A stretch of 5,706 bases of DNA from NORP309 sp045107085 (GCA_045107085.1 JBGCFT010000289.1:1-5706); one strand, 5' to 3'; shown: positions 1 through 5,706, counted from the stretch's first letter. Numbers and translations: made by a program. The notes: generated by a model from the sequence alone, not told the origin.

Positions 1-1
1 T

Positions 2-781
2 GAAGAAGTCACCGCTGATGAAAAAAGAGGATTAAAAGCTGCCGGAATCACTTTTATAATCATTGCAGCAATTTTAGCACTAACCATTGTGCCAGAATGG
101 GGTGTATTAAGAAATCAAGAAACTGGTGGCGTAAAGAACTCGCCATTTCTCAAGGGCATTGTTGTTTATATTTTTATAACATTTGCAATTCCTGGTTTTG
201 TATTTGGTAAATTCGCAAAAACAATGAAGAATGATAAAGATGTGATTGATGCGATGAGTAAAGGCATGAGTTCAATGGGCATGTATATAGTTTTAGTCTT
301 TTTTGCAGCGCAATTTGTTGCCTTTTTTAAGTGGACAAATTTAGGAACGGTATTAGCTGTTAAAGGAGCTGTATTGCTTCAAACATTGGGTCTTGATGGG
401 CCAGCTGTATTTGTGTTCTTCATTATCATATGTGGCATGATTAATCTATCATTGGGCAGTGCTTCAGCACAATGGGCTGTTACGGCGCCAATCTTTGTGC
501 CCATGTTAATGTTAATAGGATATGCGCCTGAAACAATTCAAGCGGCTTACAGAATAGGTGATTCAGTCACTAATGTCATCACACCCATGATGAGTTACTT
601 TGGTTTAATACTTGCTGTCGCATCAAAATATCAGAAAAATTTAGGCATAGGGACATTAATTGCCACCATGCTACCATATAGCATGATCTTTTTTGTTGGC
701 TGGACTATTTTGTTTTACTTGTGGGTGTTTGTACTAGGAATGCCTGTCGGGCCAGGTGCTGAAACATACTATCAACCTTAA
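2..781 (+). CDS. AbgT-family transporter, C-terminal half (partial, cut by left edge)
   Basis: The frame is open from base 2 to the TAA at 779-781 and gives 259 residues, about half of the usual 500-520 for this family; the N-terminal half lies off the left edge. AbgT proteins are inner-membrane transporters. E. coli AbgT imports p-aminobenzoyl-glutamate, while MtrF and YdaH have been reported to export sulfonamides and p-aminobenzoate-type metabolites. Visible residues 155-158 (SAQW), the R184..D187 pair in AYRIGDS and P195 in TNVITP match the conserved core. Their mutual spacing equals that of the functionally important Ser, Trp, Arg, Asp and Pro residues described in MtrF. The rest is mostly hydrophobic membrane segments, and the end (GMPVGPGAETYY) is the typical family C-terminus. 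A GTG at 89 is only an internal valine codon, because the homologous sequence continues upstream of it. Family assignment is firm; substrate and direction are unknown. A terminator follows 21 bases after the stop. Confidence 0.9.
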   Translation, partial: EEVTADEKRGLKAAGITFIIIAAILALTIVPEWGVLRNQETGGVKNSPFLKGIVVYIFITFAIPGFVFGKFAKTMKNDKDVIDAMSKGMSSMGMYIVLVFFAAQFVAFFKWTNLGTVLAVKGAVLLQTLGLDGPAVFVFFIIICGMINLSLGSASAQWAVTAPIFVPMLMLIGYAPETIQAAYRIGDSVTNVITPMMSYFGLILAVASKYQKNLGIGTLIATMLPYSMIFFVGWTILFYLWVFVLGMPVGPGAETYYQP

Positions 782-802
782 AGTTTTTAAATTTAATACT
801 TT

Positions 803-836
803 AAAAGCCATACATTTCTGAGTATGGCTTTTTTTT
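803..836 (+). terminator. Rho-independent terminator after the AbgT-family gene
   Basis: An 11-bp perfect stem (AAAAGCCATAC at 803-813 pairing with GTATGGCTTTT at 822-832) encloses an 8-base loop and runs into an uninterrupted T tract at 829-836. It sits 21 bases after the transporter stop codon and separates that transcript from the purT unit. The A-rich left arm would give a short U run on the other strand too, but no minus-strand gene needs it. Confidence 0.9.
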
Positions 837-956
837 AAGCTTTAAAAATGCTTGGAATAGGTCAGATCATATTATTTTAATCCTATTTTGCGTTGATTTT
901 TTCAGGTTTTTACCAATACTGAGGTTTTTAATATAGTAAATAAAATTAGTTTTAAA

Positions 957-985
957 TTTTTAATCTTATTTCTTAATGATATAAT
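957..985 (+). promoter_or_regulatory. Candidate sigma-70 promoter for the purT unit
   Basis: There is a perfect -10 hexamer TATAAT at 980-985. With a 17-base spacer the -35 position is TTTTTA (957-962), which matches the consensus at only 3 of 6 bases. The sequence upstream is very A/T-rich, which could help as an UP-like element. Transcription would start near 991-993, only about 20 bases before the leader ORF. It is the only convincing -10 box between the terminator and purT, but AT-rich DNA produces such boxes by chance, so confidence is moderate. Confidence 0.5.
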
Positions 986-1013
986 CAACAATTAATTATA
1001 AATAGGAAATTTA

Positions 1014-1052
1014 ATGGACTTTTACAATGAGGTCCAGGGGAAAAATTCTTAA
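1014..1052 (+). CDS. Putative 12-codon leader ORF upstream of and overlapping purT
   Basis: The sequence shows an ATG at 1014 preceded by AGGA (1004-1007) with a 6-base gap, a better-placed Shine-Dalgarno than that of purT itself. The frame encodes MDFYNEVQGKNS and stops at TAA 1050-1052, sharing its last A with the purT ATG (TAATG). Codons 8-9 (CAG GGG) contain the purT ribosome-binding site. A hairpin can form between 1015-1022 and 1029-1036, covering the ORF start and ending next to that site. Ribosomes translating the ORF would open the hairpin and stop where they could reinitiate on purT. No amino acid is enriched as in classical attenuator peptides, so coupling is a more natural guess than amino-acid sensing. 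Expression is inferred from layout only; a 12-codon ORF can arise by chance. Confidence 0.45.
   Translation: MDFYNEVQGKNS
1015..1036 (+). promoter_or_regulatory. RNA hairpin over leader-ORF start, abutting the purT ribosome-binding site
   Basis: TGGACTTT (1015-1022) can pair with GAGGTCCA (1029-1036) around a 6-base loop (TACAAT). This gives 8 pairs, two of them G-U, with TGGAC/GTCCA perfect at the base. It includes two bases of the leader-ORF ATG, and its last base is the first base of the purT AGGGG motif. It has no following T tract, so it is not a terminator. A role in controlling initiation is inference. Confidence 0.4.
1036..1040 (+). promoter_or_regulatory. Ribosome-binding site of purT
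   Basis: AGGGG lies 11 bases before the ATG at 1052. That is longer than the usual 5-9 bases, so independent initiation may be modest, which fits coupling to the leader ORF that overlaps this site. Confidence 0.55.
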
Positions 1053-2236
1053 TGCCAAATTATTTTACACATGACCGAACAAAACCAATCAAGATTATTT
1101 TATTGGGAGCAGGCGAATTAGGCAAAGAAGTGGTCATTGAAGCCCAAAGACTGGGATGCCACGTTATTGCAGTAGATCGTTACAATTATGCGCCAGCGAT
1201 GCATGTCGCTAACAAATCTTATGTTATTGATATGCTAGACCCACTAGCACTCAGAAAATTGGTTTTGGATGAAAAACCTGACCTAATTATTCCTGAAATT
1301 GAAGCGATTGCAACTGATGAATTGGTTAAGTTAGAAGAAGAAGGATTCAATGTAATTCCAACGGCAAATGCCACTCGGTTAACTATGGATCGAGAGGGGA
1401 TTAGAAAGCTCGCTGCAGAAGAACTGAACATCCCAACCAGTCCCTTTCATTTTGTTGATGATTATGAAAATTTTAAAAAAGCGGCTGAAGATTTAGGCTA
1501 TCCTTGTATTGTTAAACCAGTCATGAGTTCATCTGGAAAAGGTCAAATGTTAATAGAATCGGAGGAAAAACTTCAACAAGCTTGGGATGTCTCTCAAAGT
1601 GCAGGTCGTTCTGGAGCTGGTAGAGTTATTCTAGAAGGCTTTGTTAAGTTTGATTATGAAATTACACTATTAACTGTGAGGCATGTCGATGGCACAGCAT
1701 TTTGTGAACCCATTGGTCATAGACAAGAAGACGGTGATTACCAAGAATCTTGGCAACCTCAACAAATGACAGACCTTTCGCTTGCGAAAGCCAGAGATAT
1801 TGCAACTAAAGTCACAGAAGAATTAGGTGGATTTGGTTTGTTTGGTGTGGAATTATTTGTTCGCGGGGATAATGTAATATTCTCCGAAATATCGCCAAGA
1901 CCTCATGATACAGGGATGGTCACATTAATTTCTCAAGACCTTTCTCAGTTTGCTCTTCATATAAGGGCTGTGCTTGGTTTACCTATTCCAAAAATTAACC
2001 AAATAGCTCCGTCTGCCTCTTATGTAATCACAGCCAATGGTCATGGAAAAAATCCAACTTTTTCAGGGATCCCTGAAGTCTTAAGGTTGCCAAATACCAA
2101 TGTGAGAATTTTTGGCAAGCCAGAGGTTTCAGGAAAAAGAAGAGTAGGTGTTTGTTTGGCCAGAGATAATTCAATCAATGCAGCCAGAAGAAAAGCAGAA
2201 AGTATGCAAGAATTAATTCAAGTTGAGTTACACTAA
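1052..2236 (+). CDS. purT: Formate-dependent phosphoribosylglycinamide formyltransferase (GAR transformylase 2)
   Basis: PurT makes formyl-GAR from GAR, formate and ATP in the cytoplasm. This is the third step of purine synthesis, and it does not need the formyl-folate used by PurN. The 394 residues align almost end to end with the 392-residue E. coli enzyme, an ATP-grasp protein. N-terminal GAR-binding domain: LLGAGELGKE with E22-L23, and E82 in PEIEAIATDE. ATP-grasp domain: R114, K155 (IVKPVMSS), S160-Q165 (SSGKGQ), E195-V198 and E203. Mg2+ ligands: E267 (GVELF) and E279 (FSEISPRPHDTGM). GAR contacts: D286, K356 and R363-R364; these last three are one residue later than in E. coli because of a small insertion before them. 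No key residue is missing. The ATG at 1052 leaves the same 16 residues before LLG(A/S)GELG as in E. coli, which fixes the start. The gene is preceded by a leader ORF and followed without a gap by rlmKL. Confidence 0.97.
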   Translation: MPNYFTHDRTKPIKIILLGAGELGKEVVIEAQRLGCHVIAVDRYNYAPAMHVANKSYVIDMLDPLALRKLVLDEKPDLIIPEIEAIATDELVKLEEEGFNVIPTANATRLTMDREGIRKLAAEELNIPTSPFHFVDDYENFKKAAEDLGYPCIVKPVMSSSGKGQMLIESEEKLQQAWDVSQSAGRSGAGRVILEGFVKFDYEITLLTVRHVDGTAFCEPIGHRQEDGDYQESWQPQQMTDLSLAKARDIATKVTEELGGFGLFGVELFVRGDNVIFSEISPRPHDTGMVTLISQDLSQFALHIRAVLGLPIPKINQIAPSASYVITANGHGKNPTFSGIPEVLRLPNTNVRIFGKPEVSGKRRVGVCLARDNSINAARRKAESMQELIQVELH

Positions 2237-4390
2237 GTGCAAAATAATTTGACCCAATTACATCAAGCGTATGCCAGTTGCCCAAAACATTTGGAATTAC
2301 TGCTAAAAGATGAGTTAATTGCATTTGGTGCAGAAAATGTTGCAGAAAAGTTATCAGGAGTTGTCTTTCATGCAAATTCTGATGTGTTAATGCGCAGTTT
2401 GTTGTGGTCAAGGTTGGCCAATAGGATTCTTGTCTTGGTGAATACTATCAAGGTTAGCAATTCTGATGAGCTATATGATGCCATTTATAGTACAAATTGG
2501 TTGGATCAATTAAATTTAGTACCTAAATCATTGGCTATAAACTTTAAAGGCACTAACAAAGAATTAAGAAATACCCAATATTCATCACAAGTTGTGAAAG
2601 ATGCAATTTGTGATCGCATCAGAGACTTAAATGAAAACAGACCTGATATAGTAAAAAATAATGCTGATTTATCTGTAAGTGTAGTTTTAAAGAACAATCA
2701 AGTGTTAGTATATTTAGACATTTCAGGTAGAAGTTTGCACTTAAGAGGCTATAGGCAAACGTTAACAAAAGCACCCCTGAAAGAAAATCTAGCGGCAGCT
2801 GTTTTGATAAGAGCAAATTGGCCGGAACTTTCAAAAAACAATGCCAACCTTATTGATCCAATGTGTGGATCAGGTACTTTTCTGACCGAAGGTTATTTAA
2901 TCGCATGTGATATTGCACCAGGCTTAACCAACCCTCATTACAGTGTAGAAACATGGAAATACTTCGATCAAGATAATTGGAATCAAATCTTGTTTGAGGC
3001 CAAAACAAGAATGATAGCAGGCATTGATAACTTCAAAGGTCAAATTATAGGTGCTGATCATCACAAAGATTCGGTTGAAATAACAAAAGAGCATGCTTAT
3101 CAGCTGAATGCTGAAGATATAATACAGTGCCAATATAAAACTTTTGAAAACTTCTCAATTCCCAATAAGAATAATTTGGTGGTTTGTAATCCACCTTATG
3201 GTGTGCGTTTGAAGAAAAATGTAGACAGCACTTGGCGTCAATTAGGAGAATGGATGGCAACTAAGGCTGTTGGATCGAAAGCAGCTATAATGACACATGC
3301 CAAAAATCAAGGATTTATGCTAGGTTTTCGTGCTACAAAATCTTGGAAATTAATGAATGGTGATTTACTCATTACTCTGATTACATTTGATATCGATAAT
3401 GAAAAGAAATTAAACACGCCTTCTGGACAGAAACATGCTTTACCAGAAACTGCACAAATGGTAGCGAACAGAATTAATAAAAATTTGAACCGTTTAAAAA
3501 AATGGATTAAAAAAGAAAATATCAATGCCTATAGAGTTTATGATGCGGATATACCTGAATATGCTGTGGCAATCGATGTTTATAATAATCATGTTAATAT
3601 TCAAGAATACAAAGCACCGAATAATATTCCAGAAAAGAAAACCAAAAAAAGATTACAAGATGCTGTTTTAGGTGCACAAGTGGCATTGAACATAAAGAAT
3701 GATAAAGTCCACATCAAAACACGACAAAAACAAGCCAGTAATAACCAATATGAAAAAAGAACTGTTGATAGTGAAAACTTAATTGTTCACGAGCAAAACA
3801 GAAAGTACATAGTCAACTTGGAAAAATATTTAGATACAGGTTTGTTTTTAGATCACAGATGGATCCGAAATTACTTTCAAGAAAATGCTAAAAACAAATC
3901 ATTTTTGAATCTTTTTAGCTACACTGGAAGTGTCACTGTAGCTGCAGCATTAGGAGGAGCGTGCAATTCGGTCAGTGTCGATACCTCAAAAACATACTTG
4001 TCTTGGGCTAAAGAAAACTTTAATATCAATAGACTTGATAGCAATAAGCACAAAGTTATTCGCAGCGATGTATTAGAATACTTGAGCAATTGTCAAAATA
4101 AATTTGATGTTATTTTTGTTGATCCACCTACTTATTCAAATTCACACTCAAGAACCACTGACTGGGATGTTCAAAGAGATCACAAACACATGCTTTTGGC
4201 TTGCAAACGTTTACTCAATCATAACGGTGAGATATTATTTTCAAACAATTATAGAAAATTTGTAATAGATGATGAGTTGAATAGTTATTTTACAATCAAC
4301 GATATAACCAAGCAGAGCCTTTCGCCTGATTTCCAAAAAAGTAAAATTAAACGCGTTTGTTTCCAATTAAAATTAAATGAAAATACCTAG
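2237..4390 (+). CDS. rlmL: Bifunctional 23S rRNA methyltransferase RlmKL (m2G2445 and m7G2069)
   Basis: This is a fused SAM-dependent enzyme of 717 residues (E. coli RlmKL/YcbY has 702). The N-terminal half (RlmL) makes m2G2445 and the C-terminal half (RlmK) makes m7G2069 in 23S rRNA during 50S assembly. Order of parts: N-terminal ferredoxin-like and THUMP RNA-binding region (about 10-160), LHLRGYR (167-173), the SAM site of RlmL DPMCGSGT (207-214) and its catalytic NPPYG (318-322). The RlmK part follows, with RVYDADIPEY (433-442), DTGLFLDHR (533-541), SAM motif LNLFSYTG (557-564), DPPTYSN (629-635) and ILFSNN (666-671). Both domains look intact. The start is uncertain. GTG at 2237 follows the purT stop directly (TAAGTG) and has no clear Shine-Dalgarno. 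The conserved family N-terminus aligns from about residue 9-12, so TTG at 2249 is an alternative. Translation probably depends on ribosomes finishing purT. It shares the purT reading frame. Confidence 0.95.
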   Translation: MQNNLTQLHQAYASCPKHLELLLKDELIAFGAENVAEKLSGVVFHANSDVLMRSLLWSRLANRILVLVNTIKVSNSDELYDAIYSTNWLDQLNLVPKSLAINFKGTNKELRNTQYSSQVVKDAICDRIRDLNENRPDIVKNNADLSVSVVLKNNQVLVYLDISGRSLHLRGYRQTLTKAPLKENLAAAVLIRANWPELSKNNANLIDPMCGSGTFLTEGYLIACDIAPGLTNPHYSVETWKYFDQDNWNQILFEAKTRMIAGIDNFKGQIIGADHHKDSVEITKEHAYQLNAEDIIQCQYKTFENFSIPNKNNLVVCNPPYGVRLKKNVDSTWRQLGEWMATKAVGSKAAIMTHAKNQGFMLGFRATKSWKLMNGDLLITLITFDIDNEKKLNTPSGQKHALPETAQMVANRINKNLNRLKKWIKKENINAYRVYDADIPEYAVAIDVYNNHVNIQEYKAPNNIPEKKTKKRLQDAVLGAQVALNIKNDKVHIKTRQKQASNNQYEKRTVDSENLIVHEQNRKYIVNLEKYLDTGLFLDHRWIRNYFQENAKNKSFLNLFSYTGSVTVAAALGGACNSVSVDTSKTYLSWAKENFNINRLDSNKHKVIRSDVLEYLSNCQNKFDVIFVDPPTYSNSHSRTTDWDVQRDHKHMLLACKRLLNHNGEILFSNNYRKFVIDDELNSYFTINDITKQSLSPDFQKSKIKRVCFQLKLNENT

Positions 4391-4405
4391 ATTATCTCCA
4401 TTAAG

Positions 4406-4711
4406 ATGAATGATTTAAATATTCCAAAGACACATGAAGAGCTTCTTCAAGAGTGTGCTCCGGTTGCATATAAAGAAATTGAACATTTTTTTGCCAGAGG
4501 TATGTTAGTACTCATCTCTAAAAATTTAAATATCATTGAAATTGCTTTATTGATTCAGGCCGATGATAAAAATAAGTTAAATAAACTGATAGATCAAGGT
4601 GATGTTGTAAGGGTTCATGATAAGCATGCTTTAAAATGGAGTCAAAACAACACTGAATTGATGGCTGTCACAGTGGTTCCTTGGTTATTGGTTCAAGAAA
4701 TAACCCCATAA
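4406..4711 (+). CDS. DUF2288 family protein, function unknown
   Basis: This protein of 101 residues resembles the DUF2288 family of small proteobacterial proteins, which usually have about 100 residues. The two family hallmarks are visible: EIEHFFARGMLV (24-35), matching the usual 'hFArG' segment, and the C-terminal VVPWLLVQE (90-98). Between them are a hydrophobic stretch LNIIEIALLIQADD (41-54) and a K-rich helix. There is no signal peptide or membrane segment, so it is probably cytosolic. I know no biochemical role. ATG at 4406 is the first standard start after the rlmKL stop and lies 15 bases beyond it in the same frame. No good Shine-Dalgarno is present, so coupling to rlmKL is likely. 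It appears to be the last gene of the purT unit. The assignment rests on remembered motifs, not on a profile search. Confidence 0.82.
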   Translation: MNDLNIPKTHEELLQECAPVAYKEIEHFFARGMLVLISKNLNIIEIALLIQADDKNKLNKLIDQGDVVRVHDKHALKWSQNNTELMAVTVVPWLLVQEITP

Positions 4712-4762
4712 AATTTGACCAAAATCAAAATAAATCAAACACCGTATAGTTATTATATACTT

Positions 4763-4808
4763 AAGTACTAAAACTTATATTAAAAGACATAAGTTTTAGC
4801 TTTATTAA
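4763..4808 (+). terminator. Long AT-rich hairpin, probable terminator of the purT-rlmKL-DUF2288 unit
   Basis: CTAAAACTTAT (4768-4778) pairs perfectly with ATAAGTTTTAG (4789-4799) over a 10-base loop. After a two-base bulge, AAG (4763-4765) can extend the stem by pairing with CTT (4800-4802). The right arm leads into CTTTATTAATAG, a short interrupted T tract, so termination may be partial. It lies 51 bases after the DUF2288 stop and about 30 bases before the next ribosome-binding site. It could instead act as a 5' leader structure of the YdcH-like gene. Confidence 0.55.
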
Positions 4809-4837
4809 TAGAAAACTGAGACAAAAAGGTAACTAAT

Positions 4838-5140
4838 ATGTACGGAGAAAAACACGATTTACACCACGAATTTCCTGAATATGAATCTGAAATCAGACAC
4901 TTAAAAATGAACAACAATCATTTTGCACGATTTTTTAAAGAGTATGACAAGATTGATGATGAATTAATGCGTATTCAACAAGAAATTGAAACCCCTGACG
5001 ATAATTATGTTGAACAACAAAAAAAGAAAAGATTATTTTATAAGGATGAAATGTATTTCATGATTTTAAAATACAAAAGAAAGCAAAATAAAAAGAAAAT
5101 TAAAAAAGAAAAAGAAAGATTAAAAAACCAGGACAATTAA
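4838..5140 (+). CDS. YdcH/DUF465 family protein with lysine-rich C-terminal tail
   Basis: Residues 11-77 match the YdcH (DUF465) family. EFPEYESEIRHLKMNNNHFARFF corresponds to the 'FPEYrdLIsrLKneNprFmsLF' type of start, then EYDKIDDEL, and KKKRLFYKDEMYFMIL corresponds to 'lKKqKLqLKDEml.iL'. The family forms small helical hairpins of roughly 70-80 residues; its function is not established. This copy has 100 residues. It adds about 10 residues at the front and a 23-residue tail (78-100) with 12 Lys/Arg, encoded by A-rich codons. The tail is predicted to be a charged helix or disordered and might bind nucleic acid or acidic partners; that is inference. ATG at 4838 has AAGG (4826-4829) 8 bases upstream, which supports this start over the internal ATGs. 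It lies between two hairpins, so it may be a single-gene transcript, although I see no clear -35/-10 pair before it. Confidence 0.85.
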   Translation: MYGEKHDLHHEFPEYESEIRHLKMNNNHFARFFKEYDKIDDELMRIQQEIETPDDNYVEQQKKKRLFYKDEMYFMILKYKRKQNKKKIKKEKERLKNQDN

Positions 5141-5168
5141 GTCATATCTATTAAGTAAGTTTATAAAG

Positions 5169-5209
5169 GGGCTTGATATTCAAACTCAAGCCCATATTTA
5201 AGTTTTTTT
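5169..5209 (+). terminator. Probable terminator after the YdcH-like gene
   Basis: GGGCTTGA (5169-5176) pairs perfectly with TCAAGCCC (5186-5193) over a 9-base loop, the most GC-rich stem in the window. A run of seven T (5203-5209) follows, but only after a nine-base AT-rich gap, so this is not a textbook terminator. It lies 28 bases after the YdcH-like stop and 39 bases before the next start. It could be a leaky terminator or a processing hairpin that lets some transcription reach the next gene, for which I see no separate strong promoter. Confidence 0.6.
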
Positions 5210-5232
5210 AAACATATCAAAAAGGATCATTT

Positions 5233-5706
5233 ATGTCAGATCAAATATTCTATTATCTTTCCGCCATCTTACTCGGGTTGGTTATTGGTGCATTAATCAT
5301 GTATTTTGCAAATGGATCTACTAAAGACTCAGACAAAACAATTGCTAAGTTAGAAAAAGAATTAGAAGATTATCAACATGATGTGGCTGAACACTTTGAG
5401 CAAACAGCTGATTTGGTTGATGACATGACTAAAAGCTATAAAAAAGTATTCGATCATTTAGGAAAAAGTGCCAGATTGCTTATGACGGAGGAACAAATAC
5501 AGAAACAACTTGAATTGCGAAAAGGCAATAAGGTCACCTTAGAATATTTAACTGAATCGCATGAAGAAAATCAAATACCTGATGATTCAAACGATTCAGA
5601 TCAAGAAGATCACAACTCAATTGCCCAAGTTGAAGATGCGCCAGTACTTCCTCAAAACGAAAACGAAAGTGATTCAGAAATAGAAACTATTGATGACACC
5701 AGTAAT
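5233..5706 (+). CDS. zapG: YhcB/ZapG family (DUF1043) inner-membrane protein, N-terminal 158 residues (cut by right edge)
   Basis: One hydrophobic segment (about 5-26, with G15 and G19 in GLVIGALIMYF) forms an N-terminal membrane anchor. A predicted coiled coil then begins around residue 36 (KTIAKLEKELEDYQHDVAEHFEQTADLVDDM), followed by SYKKVFDHLGKSA. This is the YhcB pattern, in which E. coli has LDEYREELVSHFARSAELLDTM and YRQLYQHMAKSS at the same places. In E. coli YhcB (renamed ZapG; also called LapD) is an inner-membrane protein that affects cell envelope growth and division, with its bulk in the cytoplasm. E. coli YhcB has about 130 residues; this one already has 158 and stays open. Its last stretch (101-158) has no Lys or Arg and many Asp/Glu. 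ATG at 5233 has AGGA (5223-5226) 6 bases upstream, which settles the start. The family is likely, but the gene name is by homology only. Confidence 0.83.
   Translation, partial: MSDQIFYYLSAILLGLVIGALIMYFANGSTKDSDKTIAKLEKELEDYQHDVAEHFEQTADLVDDMTKSYKKVFDHLGKSARLLMTEEQIQKQLELRKGNKVTLEYLTESHEENQIPDDSNDSDQEDHNSIAQVEDAPVLPQNENESDSEIETIDDTSN

Noticed and set aside
89..91. GTG as a possible start of a 230-residue transporter protein
   Set aside because: The same frame is open back to base 2, and the upstream residues (EEVTADEKRGLKAAG followed by a hydrophobic segment) fit the AbgT family, so the gene continues off the left edge.
837..950. A small gene or non-coding RNA between the transporter terminator and the purT promoter
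   Set aside because: I see no start codon with a Shine-Dalgarno leading a convincing frame, no clear second terminator, and no tRNA-like or other structured pattern; it is A/T-rich spacer.
1014..1052. Leader region as a purine or other metabolite riboswitch
   Set aside because: From the likely transcription start near 991 to purT there are only about 60 bases with a single short hairpin. That is too little for known purine, PRPP or glycine riboswitch folds, and no core motif is visible.
1219..1431. Minus-strand open frame of 70 codons opposite purT
   Set aside because: It is the antisense shadow of a highly conserved part of purT. Its translation is Ser-rich low-complexity sequence with no recognisable family and no ribosome-binding site.
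2175..3525. Six minus-strand open frames (2175-2411, 2506-2697, 2619-2834, 2924-3133, 3045-3260, 3307-3525)
   Set aside because: They lie opposite purT/rlmKL coding sequence, overlap one another in part, and show no known domain. AT-rich genes with few stops on the opposite strand produce such frames.
5019..5025. Run of seven A in the YdcH-like gene as a programmed frameshift site or sequencing error
   Set aside because: The frame before and after the run matches the YdcH family (KKKRLFYKDEM), so the reading frame is correct and no alternative product is evident.
1..5706. Mobile element, CRISPR array, toxin-antitoxin pair or defence system
   Set aside because: No long terminal repeats, transposase, regularly spaced repeats or matching small gene pairs are visible. 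The genes are housekeeping or conserved small-protein families on one strand.

Overview
This window looks like an ordinary chromosomal segment of an AT-rich gammaproteobacterium. All recognisable genes lie on the + strand. The combination of a fused RlmKL rRNA methyltransferase, formate-dependent PurT, a YhcB/ZapG-type membrane protein (DUF1043), a YdcH-type protein (DUF465) and a DUF2288 protein is typical of Gammaproteobacteria. The strong A/T bias in codons and intergenic DNA points to a low-GC lineage. I cannot name a genus from sequence alone.

Layout. (1) 2-781: the C-terminal half of an AbgT-family transporter, closed by a strong intrinsic terminator at 803-836. (2) 837-1051: an AT-rich intergenic region with a good -10 box (980-985) and a 12-codon leader ORF (1014-1052). 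The leader ORF has its own Shine-Dalgarno sequence, and its stop codon overlaps the purT start as TAATG. (3) 1052-4711: a compact unit of purT, rlmKL and a DUF2288 gene. All three are in the same reading frame, with 0 and 15 bases between them, so they are probably co-transcribed and translationally coupled. A long hairpin (4768-4799) follows. (4) 4838-5140: a YdcH/DUF465 protein with an unusual lysine-rich tail, followed by a GC-rich hairpin (5169-5193). (5) 5233 to the right edge: the 5' part of a YhcB/ZapG (DUF1043) gene, an N-terminally anchored inner-membrane protein with a very acidic C-terminal region.

How the genes relate. PurT makes formylglycinamide ribonucleotide in purine synthesis, and RlmKL methylates 23S rRNA. 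Both serve growth and ribosome supply, but I know of no direct mechanistic link. YdcH and YhcB/ZapG are small or anchored helical proteins; the latter is linked to cell-envelope growth and division. I see no mobile element, CRISPR array, tRNA, rRNA, toxin-antitoxin or defence system.

The most interesting element is the tiny leader ORF in front of purT. It lies in a short 5' leader, and a hairpin covers its start codon and abuts the purT ribosome-binding site. That arrangement suggests translational coupling or leader-peptide control of purT. This is inference from layout and has not been demonstrated.
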